Assembly (NCBI RefSeq): GCF_947498805.1
Contig: NZ_CANMLT010000001.1
Span: 248,001-312,000 of the forward strand
Source of the DNA: an uncultured Tenacibaculum sp.
GTDB lineage: Bacteria; Bacteroidota; Bacteroidia; Flavobacteriales; Flavobacteriaceae
DNA: 64,000 nucleotides
Reading direction: 5' to 3'
Shown piece by piece: positions 1-8,679 of the stretch (position 1 is the stretch's first letter; every line of letters begins with the position of its first letter). Position numbers and translations under genes: made by a program. The notes under the pieces were generated by a model. That model worked only from the letters and a program-made list of their open reading frames with translations. It was not told the origin of the DNA and ran no database searches.

Positions 1-1
1 C

Positions 2-130
2 TCATCAATAGTTCTTGCATTTAATAAAGATGTAAAAATAGATTTTGAAGTAGGGAATGACCCTGTTAAAGATCCTAATCATCCAACATTAATGAAAGTA
101 AGACAGTGTTTAGGAAAACTAATTAAATAA
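2..130 (+). CDS. C-terminal end of an unidentified protein (partial)
   Basis: An open frame enters from the left edge and stops with TAA at 128-130, giving the last 42 residues of a protein that ends in RQCLGKLIK. A good hairpin terminator follows 11 bases later, which supports this being a real gene end. I do not recognise the family from so short a tail. The composition is ordinary for a soluble protein, with no membrane segment. Confidence 0.6.
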   Translation, partial: SSIVLAFNKDVKIDFEVGNDPVKDPNHPTLMKVRQCLGKLIK

Positions 131-141
131 GATTAGAATAG

Positions 142-190
142 CTGGCTCTTTTTTGGCAATCAATAAAGAGTCAGTTTTATTTTTTCTTTT
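142..190 (+). terminator. Rho-independent terminator
   Basis: The arms CTGGCTCTTT (142-151) and AAAGAGTCAG (165-174) pair over ten positions with one G-U pair. A T-rich run follows. It lies just after the stop of the left-edge gene. Confidence 0.8.
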
Positions 191-254
191 ATTTAAAGTT
201 TAACAAGGGATAATGTAAATCAGAATTATTCCTTTAATAATAAATCTAAACAAA

Positions 255-404
255 CTATATAAATCTGTATTCCTCGGGACTATTGGACATTTTGATGTAG
301 TAATATTTATCAATAGTAAGATTTAAATTACATTCTGGAAATTTAACTTCAAATACATTTCCGTACGCTTTTACAAGCTTTACTAAGGTAGGTTTAGATA
401 TCAT
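255..404 (-). CDS. Possible small ORF, 49 aa, unknown
   Basis: The minus strand reads open from ATG at 404 to TAG at 255. The frame also stays open for about 18 codons upstream without a better start. The composition is protein-like (basic N-terminus, FEVKFPEC, IDKYYYIK), unlike random AT-rich sequence, and it lies in an otherwise empty stretch. I recognise no family. It may be a small gene or the remnant of a larger one. Confidence 0.3.
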   Translation of the reverse strand: MISKPTLVKLVKAYGNVFEVKFPECNLNLTIDKYYYIKMSNSPEEYRFI

Positions 405-617
405 AATTAGTGCTTTTCTTAAATTTACTGTATAAAAGTTTTGAATTTTAAATATTTAGATAAATATCACCATATGCTTAGATAAAGAAACAGAAACAAG
501 CGTTAGAACTTATTAGAAGAAGAAAAGTATTTATTGTTATAAAAGTGAATATTCAAGAAAAACAGCTAAGTTTACTATGTTGATGTAGCATTAATAATTA
601 AAGAAACAAAGGCTTAA

Positions 618-974
618 ATGAACATAGAAGAAATTTCAAATATTTGTAATAAACTGGTTTCGGTTACAACCGATATCAAATGGGAGGATCATTTATGTTT
701 TAATATAGGAGGAAAGATGTTTTTTATTACTTCGTTAGAAAATATCCCTACAACGGCATCTTTTAAAGTAACCGATGAAGATTTTGAGGAATTAACGCTT
801 AAAGAAGGATTTAAGCCAGCACCTTATTTGGCTAGATATAAATGGGTATATGTTGATGATCTCAATCGTTTATCAAAAGAAGAATGGGAATACTATATTG
901 AAAAGTCTTATAGAATAATATCAGCTAAATTTTCAAAAAAGAAAAGAGTAACATTAGGTATAGAGAAAAAATAG
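618..974 (+). CDS. MmcQ/YjbR family protein
   Basis: A 118-residue protein covering the whole MmcQ/YjbR (DUF419) fold: an N-terminal helix, a central sheet with GGKMFFI, and the C-terminal stretch YKWVYVDDLNRLSKEEWEYY followed by SYRIISAK, typical of the family. The family has a CyaY-like fold and has been suggested to bind DNA, but its cellular role is not settled. It is full length and appears to be a single-gene unit. The last residues are very basic (KFSKKKRVT). Confidence 0.8.
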   Translation: MNIEEISNICNKLVSVTTDIKWEDHLCFNIGGKMFFITSLENIPTTASFKVTDEDFEELTLKEGFKPAPYLARYKWVYVDDLNRLSKEEWEYYIEKSYRIISAKFSKKKRVTLGIEKK

Positions 975-1049
975 AACCCATTATTTTACATATTTAAACA
1001 AAAGTATTAGTTTGGTGGTTTGTAAAATTGCTTTATTAAAATCAAAAAA

Positions 1050-1652
1050 ATGAGACTGCTAACAACTATTTTTCTTTTTGTACTAACAATAAATACAGTT
1101 GCTCAAGAGTATTCTAGAGTAAGAGCTATTAACGGTGTAGATGCGTATATCTTAAGTGAACCTGTTAGAGATTATAAAGTGGTTTCAGGAACAGGAAAAG
1201 GAATACAATGGGGATCTTTTATTACTGGAGGATTGATAAATGAGAGTATTTCAACCAAGCTGAGTAAGTATGTTAAGAGCATAGTAAAACAGCTTAAAAA
1301 AGATAATATTACCATTGATGGAGTTATCTATTCAGATGGTAAAAATGTAAGTGCTATTCAATACCTCGACGAAAAAACAGAGGAGAACAATAAAAAGGCT
1401 ATGGTTTATAAGATTTACGGAATGCCATTTTATGTTTTAAGTGAACCGTTAAAAGAGTACAAGTTAGTAAAAGAAGTTGGAGGAGGTATAAAATGGAAAT
1501 CAGCATTTACTGGAGGATTATTGAATAATAGCATCGAACAAGACTTAGAAAGGTTTGCTAAAAAACTAAGAAAAAGTTTTAGAAAGGGTAAAATAGATGC
1601 TGTTATCTATAGACAAGGGAAAAAAGCCGAGGCAATCAGGTTTATAGACTAA
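1050..1652 (+). CDS. Secreted protein with two tandem copies of an unknown domain
   Basis: A 200-residue protein with an N-terminal signal peptide (cleavage likely after NTVAQ, residue 19). The rest is two copies of one unit of about 75 residues. Copy 1 runs from about residue 31 to 107 and copy 2 from about 126 to 200. Both share LSEP, EY/DYK-V, GIxW, FxTGGL-N-SI, a basic helix and DxVIY-xGK-xxAIxxxD. I know no family with this signature. Probably periplasmic or surface-associated; function unknown. Confidence 0.75.
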   Translation: MRLLTTIFLFVLTINTVAQEYSRVRAINGVDAYILSEPVRDYKVVSGTGKGIQWGSFITGGLINESISTKLSKYVKSIVKQLKKDNITIDGVIYSDGKNVSAIQYLDEKTEENNKKAMVYKIYGMPFYVLSEPLKEYKLVKEVGGGIKWKSAFTGGLLNNSIEQDLERFAKKLRKSFRKGKIDAVIYRQGKKAEAIRFID

Positions 1653-1723
1653 ACACTGTGTGATATGTTTTTAAAGGGAAACAAAGTGTTTTTGTGTCCT
1701 ACTTAAACTATTCGGATTGGTAA

Positions 1724-2176
1724 TCAATCCGATTCTTCGCATTTATATTTCTTACATATAGTATTTACTATTTCTGCTGGGTTTTTATTGAAATCTATAA
1801 TCTCACAGTTATTTTCAATACTTTTTTCAAATATTTCATCTGTGTTTTTGTTATAGATTCTAAAAGTTCGTTTATTACAATCTCCTTCAAAGGATAGTAA
1901 AGCGTAATTACTAGTAGTACTTTTCAGTCCAATAAAAAGCATCACCTGTTTGGTAATTTTTCTTTTGCTAGCTGTCCAATCAATCCACTTACATAATCTG
2001 TCTTTATTATTAGTATCATTTAAGATAACAGTATAAGGGTTATCGTTTCGATCAATCAACGTCAATTCTTTTTTATTACAATCTCCACTAGGAACTCCTT
2101 CTAAACGAAATTGAGAAAAACAATTTAGAGAAAAGAAGATAGTTGCTAAGCATATTATGTTTTGTGTAGTTTTCAT
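1724..2176 (-). CDS. Secreted hypothetical protein, Cys-rich
   Basis: A 150-residue protein with a clear signal peptide (cleavage near CFSQ, residue 22). The mature part has seven cysteines, including two similar GDCNKK/GDCNKR motifs about 68 residues apart and a CKKYKC pair near the end, which suggests disulfide bonds in the periplasm. I do not recognise the family. It is convergent with the preceding gene and divergent from the MarR gene. Confidence 0.65.
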   Translation of the reverse strand: MKTTQNIICLATIFFSLNCFSQFRLEGVPSGDCNKKELTLIDRNDNPYTVILNDTNNKDRLCKWIDWTASKRKITKQVMLFIGLKSTTSNYALLSFEGDCNKRTFRIYNKNTDEIFEKSIENNCEIIDFNKNPAEIVNTICKKYKCEESD

Positions 2177-2274
2177 ATTATATAGGTCTAATTTATAGAA
2201 GTAAAGATGCTATATATGAGGTTTGGTTTCTATACCCTTATGTAGGTATTCTTATGAAAATCAACATAAAGTAT

Positions 2275-2319
2275 TTGATATATCAAGTATTTTGTGTTTA
2301 TTTGTTTGATATATCAAAC
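2275..2319. promoter_or_regulatory. Twin palindromic operator for the adjacent MarR regulator
   Basis: Two copies of TTGATATATCAA occur at 2275-2286 and 2306-2317. The second is extended to a perfect 16-bp palindrome, GTTTGATATATCAAAC (2304-2319). Their centres are 31 bp apart, about three helical turns, so two dimers could bind on the same face. The second copy ends 3 bp before the preferred MarR start, as expected for autoregulation. Confidence 0.75.
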
Positions 2320-2322
2320 AAT

Positions 2323-2757
2323 ATGCAATTAACAAACCCATCCACAACAATTCTTTATTCAATAGAAGAAGCTATAAAGGCTTATAGAAAAATGAGTCTG
2401 AAAAATATAAAAACAGTGATATCTGATATTACAATTGATCAGGCGTTAATTCTACAGATTATAGAAGAAAAAGATCTTACTCAAACTGAAATTGCAGATC
2501 TGATTTTTAAAGATTATGCCTCTATGACAAGGATTGTAAATCTTTTAGTAAAGAAAAAATATGTGGTTAAAAAGATAAATGAAAAGGATAGAAGAGTAGC
2601 AGTTTTAAACATTACAAAAAAGGGAAAAGAAGCTATTAATCAACTAACTCCAACTATAAAAGAGAATCGAGAAAATGCAATGAATGGAATTTCTAATAAC
2701 GAATTAAATAATCTGCATAAAACATTAAAAAAGATCATTAAAAACTGTGATATATGA
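2323..2757 (+). CDS. MarR family transcriptional regulator
   Basis: A winged-helix regulator of 144 residues from ATG 2323. An earlier in-frame ATG at 2254 would add 23 residues but would put both operator palindromes inside the gene, so the later start is preferred. The HTH (TQTEIADLIFKDYASMTRIV), the wing (KKINEKDRRVAVLNIT) and the flanking dimerisation helices are typical of MarR. Its stop overlaps the start of the serine hydrolase (ATGA), so the pair is one operon, probably repressed by this protein through the palindromes upstream. The inducer is unknown. Confidence 0.88.
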   Translation: MQLTNPSTTILYSIEEAIKAYRKMSLKNIKTVISDITIDQALILQIIEEKDLTQTEIADLIFKDYASMTRIVNLLVKKKYVVKKINEKDRRVAVLNITKKGKEAINQLTPTIKENRENAMNGISNNELNNLHKTLKKIIKNCDI

Positions 2758-4106
2758 AACGAAAAGTAATCTGTTTAGTAATAGCTACATTATTATTTTC
2801 ATGTAAAAAGGAATTAAAGTCAGACAATTCAGCACAAAAAAAAGACGAATCATATACAACCAAAATAGATCGTTTTTTAGAAACGTTAGAAAAGGAGCAA
2901 ACATTTATGGGAAGTGTCGCAATTTCCGATAAAGACAAATTGGTTTATTCAAAAGCTATTGGTTTTTCTAATGCTGCTAAGGACAATAAAGTAAATATAG
3001 ATACAAAGTATAGGATTGGTTCTATTTCAAAGACTTTTACAGCAGTTCTTGTATTTAAAGCTATAGAAGAAAACAAGATTCAACTAAATCAGACTATTGA
3101 CAAGTTTTTTCCAAAATTAAAAAATGGAAACACGACTACCATTGCACATTTGTTACATCATCAAAGTGGTATTGAGAGCTATACAAAAGACAAGTATTTT
3201 TGGGAACATCGTACTAAAGAACAAAGCTCTGAAGCTTTAATTAATGCTATTTCTAATCTAGAAAGAACTTTTAAGCCAGGAGAGCATACAGCATATAGTA
3301 ATTCAAATTACTTTTTATTAACGGAAATACTTGAAGTAGTTTTCAAGGATAGTTATGAAAACATTTTACAGAAATACATTATTTCTCCATTAGAATTAAA
3401 CCATACTTCTCAAGGGAAAAAGATACAGCCAGAAAAAAATGAAAGTCTTTCTTTTGTTTTTAAAGAAGATAAATGGGAAGTGTTTCCTGAAACACATATA
3501 TCATTAGCTAAGGGAAGTGGATCTATTATTTCAACACCAAAAGATTTAAATAACTTTTATAGAAGCTTGTTCAAGGAGAGGCTTATTAGTTCAGAAAACT
3601 TAGAAAAGATGACTACTATAGTTCGCAATCACGGTATGGGTATTTTTAACTATAAACTAAATGATCAATCAGGATTTGGGCATGGAGGAAATATAGATGG
3701 TTTTACAGCTACTGCTATTTATTTTAAAGAACTAGATCTAGCAGTATCTATTACATCCAATGCTTCTAAGCAGTCAGTTGATAAAGTATATGCTAAAGTG
3801 TTAGAATTGTACTTAGGTCAATCTAAAGTTAAAATTTCCCAAAAAGAACTAGAAACATATATTGGTACTTATGCGGCTAAAGAAAATCCATCAGAGAAAG
3901 CTGTTTTTGAAAGAGAAGGAAATACGTTGATTCATGTCATTATGGGGGAGTACAGAGAACCTTTAATATATAAGGGAGATAGACGTTTTTTGTTTAATCA
4001 AATGTATGGTGGCTCTATATCTTTTACTTTTTCTGAAGATGGAAAAGAGTTATTGTTTGAGCAAGGTGATTTTAAAGGTAATTATATAAAAGAATCATTA
4101 GAATAG
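2754..4106 (+). CDS. Serine hydrolase lipoprotein (class C beta-lactamase/EstB family)
   Basis: A 450-residue protein with a lipoprotein signal (LLFSC, Cys 17). The beta-lactamase-type fold is supported by the SxxK motif S90-I-S-K93, the YSN triad residue at Y181, and HGG at 310-312 in place of KTG. A C-terminal lipocalin-like domain (from about residue 365) is common in these proteins. Family members include esterases, D-aminopeptidases and peptidoglycan peptidases as well as beta-lactamases, so the substrate cannot be read from sequence. Being in an operon with MarR suggests induction by a small molecule. Confidence 0.85.
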   Translation: MKRKVICLVIATLLFSCKKELKSDNSAQKKDESYTTKIDRFLETLEKEQTFMGSVAISDKDKLVYSKAIGFSNAAKDNKVNIDTKYRIGSISKTFTAVLVFKAIEENKIQLNQTIDKFFPKLKNGNTTTIAHLLHHQSGIESYTKDKYFWEHRTKEQSSEALINAISNLERTFKPGEHTAYSNSNYFLLTEILEVVFKDSYENILQKYIISPLELNHTSQGKKIQPEKNESLSFVFKEDKWEVFPETHISLAKGSGSIISTPKDLNNFYRSLFKERLISSENLEKMTTIVRNHGMGIFNYKLNDQSGFGHGGNIDGFTATAIYFKELDLAVSITSNASKQSVDKVYAKVLELYLGQSKVKISQKELETYIGTYAAKENPSEKAVFEREGNTLIHVIMGEYREPLIYKGDRRFLFNQMYGGSISFTFSEDGKELLFEQGDFKGNYIKESLE

Positions 4107-4551
4107 GGTGCTGGAAACCTGAATTCTTATGAAGTACTATTAACTAATAAAATGACATGCACAAAGATGAAAAATAGAATAGAAAAACTCTCAAAAAAGT
4201 TAGGGGATATATTAAATATAAGTAAGGGGTATATTTTCTGAGAGCTTTTATTTTTTTGAATGCAATAAGGAAAATTATTATCCGATTGCTTGTTAAATAT
4301 ATAGGAAAAAATGTAAAAACTATAACCTAAGTTAATAATGGGGTACAAAGTGTTAAAATAGTATTAGTATAATAAGCGGAGTAATAACTTGTTTTATTTG
4401 TATTAGCGGATTTTTAAAAGGAAACTTCACAATACACTTTTTTGTTTTATAGTATTAAGTGCTATTTACAAGAGTCTTGTGCATCTCAAGATTTATTTAA
4501 GTAGAGAAGACTTTTTTACGGGTAGTTTTGATATTAAAACAAATCATATTT
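4107..4551. other. Intergenic region, no clear gene
   Basis: AT-rich. A pair of arms, CTCTCA and TGAGAG (about 4188 and 4241), brackets roughly 45 bases before a T-rich run and could be a weak terminator for the hydrolase gene. A 24-codon reading frame inside this hairpin is too short to support. I see no recognisable coding sequence. Confidence 0.4.
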
Positions 4552-5973
4552 ATGAAGAAACTACTTATTTCAATTATCGTTTTATTATTGATTCAAAATG
4601 TGTTGTATAGCCAAGAGCACATTGCAAAAACACTATATGCATCTTATTATGGAAACGTTGGAACAGATGACGCCGATGTTGTTACTGTTGATCCAATGGG
4701 GAATATCTATTTAGGTTGTCATTCAACTTCTAAAAACTTACCGGGAACTCCTAATCACTCATATAAGCTAAAAGGAGGTATGGATGCTTTTATAATAAAA
4801 CTCGATAATCAAGGGACTAAGGTTGATTATTTAACTCATCTCGGAGGAGGGAAATGGGATGCAATTCAAGGAATTGTATCAGATTCAAAAGGGAATATTT
4901 ATGCAGTTGGTACAACTTATTCTTCTGATTTTCCTATCAAATCAAATGCATTTCAATCAAAGTTTGGAGGTAAAAGTGATGCCTTTGTAGTTAAACTCAA
5001 TCCAAAAGGAAAAGTAGTTTGGTCTACCTTTCTTGGCGGAAAAAAAGATGAAGATGGTAGAGGTATTGTAATTGATAAACAAAACAATATTCATGTTATT
5101 GGTCGAACTGCCTCAAAAAATTTCCCTACTACAAATAATGCTATACAGCCTGAATCAAATGGAGGTATAGATGCTTTTGTGACGAGTTTAGACACTAATG
5201 GAAATGTTTTAGCATCAACATATTTAGGAGGGGCTGGTAATGATATTGGTTTTGCTATCAAATCAGACAGTATTGGTCAATTGTATATTGGAGGAACTAC
5301 GAACTCAATAAACTTTCCTCTTAAAAACCCTATCCAAAGCAGAAATAAGGGAGAAGATGATGCTTTCTTAGCAGTTATAGATCCCACTAAATCAGTCATA
5401 AAGTTTGCGAGTTATTTTGGAGGGAATAAAGTAGAAAGACTTTATAGTGTTGATCTTGATGCTTCTGGAAATGTGTTTATTATGGGATTTACAAATTCAT
5501 CCGACTATCCAACGACTGATGGAGCATATCAACCTAAATTTGCTGGAGAAAGAGATGTTTTTGTCACTAAGTTAAATCTAGAAAAAAGAAAAATGGAGTA
5601 CTCTACTTATATAGGAGGAAAGAAAGATGACAATCCAAGAAATCTTGCAATAGATGAAAAAGGAAATGCTTTTATTATAGGCTATACAGGTTCAAACGAT
5701 TTTCCTATTGTGAATAGCCAAAAAACCTATATTAGAGGTAGCAAAGATGCATTCATGACTAAATTGGATGTAAAGGGGGCATTTCTTCACGATTCTAGAT
5801 TATTTGGTGGAAATGGTGATGATTTTTTTGAAGGTTTAGCTATTGGAACTAATGGTACCTTAACCGTATCAGGAGGATCAAACTCTACTGATTTTCCCTT
5901 AGTAAATCCATTACAAAATACTTTTTTAGGAGGACGATTTGACATCATTGTTGCTCGCTTCTCAACAAAGTAA
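4552..5973 (+). CDS. Secreted SBBP beta-propeller repeat protein
   Basis: About 473 residues from ATG 4552. The in-frame ATG at 4528 would add eight residues ahead of an already complete signal peptide (MKKLLISIIVLLL...VLYSQ). The mature protein is a series of about eight SBBP repeats of roughly 55 residues, each with GNIY/GNVF, GxTxSxDFP, a GGxDAFVxKL strand and YLGG. These repeats form a beta-propeller found in secreted proteins of Bacteroidota. No type IX sorting domain follows the last repeat, so it is probably periplasmic or released by another route. Ligand unknown. Confidence 0.85.
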   Translation: MKKLLISIIVLLLIQNVLYSQEHIAKTLYASYYGNVGTDDADVVTVDPMGNIYLGCHSTSKNLPGTPNHSYKLKGGMDAFIIKLDNQGTKVDYLTHLGGGKWDAIQGIVSDSKGNIYAVGTTYSSDFPIKSNAFQSKFGGKSDAFVVKLNPKGKVVWSTFLGGKKDEDGRGIVIDKQNNIHVIGRTASKNFPTTNNAIQPESNGGIDAFVTSLDTNGNVLASTYLGGAGNDIGFAIKSDSIGQLYIGGTTNSINFPLKNPIQSRNKGEDDAFLAVIDPTKSVIKFASYFGGNKVERLYSVDLDASGNVFIMGFTNSSDYPTTDGAYQPKFAGERDVFVTKLNLEKRKMEYSTYIGGKKDDNPRNLAIDEKGNAFIIGYTGSNDFPIVNSQKTYIRGSKDAFMTKLDVKGAFLHDSRLFGGNGDDFFEGLAIGTNGTLTVSGGSNSTDFPLVNPLQNTFLGGRFDIIVARFSTK

Positions 5974-6038
5974 ATAAACATGGTAACCTATCAATAAGTA
6001 TACAGTATCTTTATCATAAATCGAATCCAAATAATAAA

Positions 6039-7769
6039 TTGAAATTACTACTAATACTAAACTTTCTCTTTAACCAAATAGTTGTAAATGATGTTCCTAA
6101 CTATTCCGAGAATGTTGTTGATTTAAGTACTTATAATATTGCAACCTTATACAAAGGAAGCTCAAAACAATTCATAGCAGAAAAACTGAATGCCAAAGAC
6201 ATTAGTGATATTGCGAGCAAAGAACGTGGACTTTGGTATCTAACTCTAGATTTTACGATTAGTAAAGAAACTATTAATGGGAATGATATTTGGTTGCAGT
6301 TTCGTACCAATATCAATGCAGCGAGCATATATTTAAATAACAAGTTACTCTTCAAAAATGGAATCATTAAAAATGAAGCTGAAGCAGACATTGGAGGTAA
6401 GAATTTGGTGCTAGAAAAAATTCCAAAAGAGTTCATACTAGAGGGGCATAACAAAATAACAATAGCGTTTACAAATTATAAAAATAGGACCAATACAATA
6501 TTTCGAGATGTATCTATTGGAAAATTAGAAGACTTTCAAAAACATATACAGGTAATGACTACAGCGCCTATTTTATGCTTTGGAATTTTTATGTTTTTGT
6601 TGCTTATAAACATAGTCTTGTATTTTTCTCTTGAAAAGAAACGAGTATTCCTTTTACTTGCTACATTGTTTTTAGTGAACAGTTTATTGGTTGCCTATGA
6701 AATATTGTATTGGAACGGATTTGTACCATCAGCTTCTTTAATTCATAGTTACATGTTAAGAAGCGGTTTAGAGTATATAACTTACTTTGTACTACTTTTC
6801 ATTTTATACTATGAATATGCTTATGAAAAGAAGGTGCTATATATTTCAATTTTAGCATTTGTACTAACTTACATTGTTTCTATACTAACTAATAGTAACA
6901 CAGCAGTAAGTCTAAGTTTAATACCATTTGGAGTGAGCATATTTGCTTTATTAAAAGGAATAAAGAACAGTCGTATAATTACAATATCACTGTTTATCTT
7001 ATTTACTCTTAATTATTTGGATGACAACAATCTTATTGAAAGTTACGAATTTGTACATAGCAACTTTATAATTACCTCTCTCATTTATAAGCTAGATAAC
7101 CTTGGTATGATTAGTTTTGCTATGGTAATGATTTATATTTCTGCAGAAGGAATCCTTTCCAAAACGAAAGCACTTAATGAAGCAAAACTTAAATTAGCAC
7201 AACTTGAATATCAATTTTTACAAAAACGTATTTTACCTCATTTTGTAGTAAACTCTTTAATGTCTTTGCAGCAACTCTTGTCTAGAGAACCTAAAACTGC
7301 AAGTAAAATGGTTGAAGCACTATCTGAAGAATTTCATTTATTATCTGAAATGAGTACAAAGAAACTTGTTCCAATATATCAAGAAATTGGTATATGTGAA
7401 GCGCATCTTAGAATTATGAGTATTCAGCAAAATGCAAATTATAGGATGTATGTAAAGGGTATTTTAGGAGATGAAATGATTCCTCCGATTATCATTCATA
7501 CGCTTGTAGAAAATGGAATTACACATGGCTATTCAGGGAAACAAGACGCAAATTTTGAATTAAGTAAGCAAGAAACACCTAATTCTGTAGTATATCGCCT
7601 TTTTAATGATAGTAAGGAAAAAATGGAAGATTTCACGCTTACATCAGGTACGGGTTTAAAATATATTGAAGCGAGATTAGAAGCATGTTATCCAAAAAAA
7701 TGGAAACTGTATTCGAATAAGGTAGAGAATGGTTGGGAATCCATTATAGAAATTAAACATACATTATGA
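6039..7769 (+). CDS. LytS-type sensor histidine kinase with 7TM domain
   Basis: 576 residues if translation starts at the TTG at 6039; no ATG is better placed. The order is a short N-terminal hydrophobic segment, an extracytoplasmic beta-sandwich (about 30-170, 7TMR-DISM-like), seven transmembrane segments (about 175-370), a short coiled region, and a His_kinase domain with the phospho-acceptor in ILPHFVVNSL. It ends in an HATPase with TLVENGITHG and GTGL. LytS-type kinases autophosphorylate and pass phosphate to LytTR regulators. The partner overlaps it by 4 bp. Confidence 0.85.
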   Translation: MKLLLILNFLFNQIVVNDVPNYSENVVDLSTYNIATLYKGSSKQFIAEKLNAKDISDIASKERGLWYLTLDFTISKETINGNDIWLQFRTNINAASIYLNNKLLFKNGIIKNEAEADIGGKNLVLEKIPKEFILEGHNKITIAFTNYKNRTNTIFRDVSIGKLEDFQKHIQVMTTAPILCFGIFMFLLLINIVLYFSLEKKRVFLLLATLFLVNSLLVAYEILYWNGFVPSASLIHSYMLRSGLEYITYFVLLFILYYEYAYEKKVLYISILAFVLTYIVSILTNSNTAVSLSLIPFGVSIFALLKGIKNSRIITISLFILFTLNYLDDNNLIESYEFVHSNFIITSLIYKLDNLGMISFAMVMIYISAEGILSKTKALNEAKLKLAQLEYQFLQKRILPHFVVNSLMSLQQLLSREPKTASKMVEALSEEFHLLSEMSTKKLVPIYQEIGICEAHLRIMSIQQNANYRMYVKGILGDEMIPPIIIHTLVENGITHGYSGKQDANFELSKQETPNSVVYRLFNDSKEKMEDFTLTSGTGLKYIEARLEACYPKKWKLYSNKVENGWESIIEIKHTL

Positions 7770-8455
7770 GAGTTTTAATTGTAGAAGATGTCACGCTTGT
7801 TGCCGACAAGATTATTGATTTAACAAAAACGTATTTAAAAGGTTGTAAAGTTACAGTAGCATATACCTTAGAAGAGGCACAATATTGTATTACAGAGGAA
7901 GTTTATGATTTGCTATTTCTAGACCTTAATTTAAATGGTAAAAGTGGTTTTGAACTCCTTAAATCTGCTACAGCGGCATCTTTTCAAACAATTATAATTA
8001 CCGCTAATAGAGAAAAAGCAGCTATGGCATTTGATTTTGGCGTTTTAGATTTTCTATGCAAACCAATCATAGAAGAACGATTTAAGATGGCTATTGATAG
8101 GTTTCTTGTTGGGAATGGTTCTCATCGTGAAAAATTGAAATACCTAACGATTAAATCTAAAGGAAAAATTAGTTTGATAGCTATTAAAGATATAGCCTTT
8201 ATAAAGGCTTCTGGTAATTATTCTGAAGTATATACAGTGAACAACAGTAATTTTTTACACGATAAAAACTTAGAAAAACTACTAAAAATACTTCCCGATG
8301 ATTTTATGAGAGTACATCGTTCTTATATAGTAGGAAAATCAAAAATTAATAATATTATTAAACATGGTGCTGGGAAATATGAAGTACAATTAATGAGTGG
8401 TGAAATTGTGCCTTTAAGTCGTACAATGTATAAGGCTTTATTAGATGGTTGCTAA
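7766..8455 (+). CDS. LytTR family response regulator
   Basis: 229 residues: a receiver domain (1-115) with phospho-acceptor D53 in LFLDLNLNGKSG and the conserved Lys in LCKPI, then a LytTR DNA-binding domain (about 130-225) with IAFIKASGNYSEV and the FMRVHRSYIV motif. It overlaps the kinase gene (ATGA), so the pair is a translationally coupled two-component system. Target genes are not evident. The SBBP gene just upstream is a candidate but has its own intergenic region. Confidence 0.9.
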   Translation: MRVLIVEDVTLVADKIIDLTKTYLKGCKVTVAYTLEEAQYCITEEVYDLLFLDLNLNGKSGFELLKSATAASFQTIIITANREKAAMAFDFGVLDFLCKPIIEERFKMAIDRFLVGNGSHREKLKYLTIKSKGKISLIAIKDIAFIKASGNYSEVYTVNNSNFLHDKNLEKLLKILPDDFMRVHRSYIVGKSKINNIIKHGAGKYEVQLMSGEIVPLSRTMYKALLDGC

Positions 8456-8617
8456 AAAAACGTGTTATAACAACATGTAAAATTCATAATTATTGAATGT
8501 TCTAAAGAAAAGATCATTTTGGCTATGCAGTTTTAATTATTAGCAACAAAAACTTGATAAAGGACCTGCTTTTGCTTCAATGTTAAAACTATTCATATGT
8601 TCCTTATATGTTTTCCC

Positions 8618-8625
8618 TATATTTG
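8618..8625 (+). promoter_or_regulatory. Bacteroidota -7 promoter box
   Basis: TATATTTG matches the TAnnTTTG consensus of the Bacteroidota primary sigma factor. It lies about 55 bp before the PAS gene. No clear -33 TTG is seen. Confidence 0.55.
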
Positions 8626-8679
8626 AATAATTACAATACTCTTTGTTAGAGGTAGCGACAATATTAAAAATGATGAATT

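Larger units (their letters stand above)
131..617. other. Gene-poor stretch
   Basis: Apart from the terminator at 142-190 and the doubtful small minus-strand ORF at 255-404, I see nothing. The part from 405 to 617 is AT-rich and presumably holds the promoter of the MmcQ/YjbR gene. Confidence 0.5.

Noticed and set aside
2754..4106. Calling the serine hydrolase a beta-lactamase resistance gene
   Set aside because: SxxK, YSN and HGG motifs are shared with esterases and peptidases; nothing shows antibiotic hydrolysis.
4127..4348. 73-codon minus-strand frame downstream of the serine hydrolase gene
   Set aside because: Low-complexity hydrophobic sequence, no family, and it lies across a likely hairpin; it looks like chance in AT-rich DNA.
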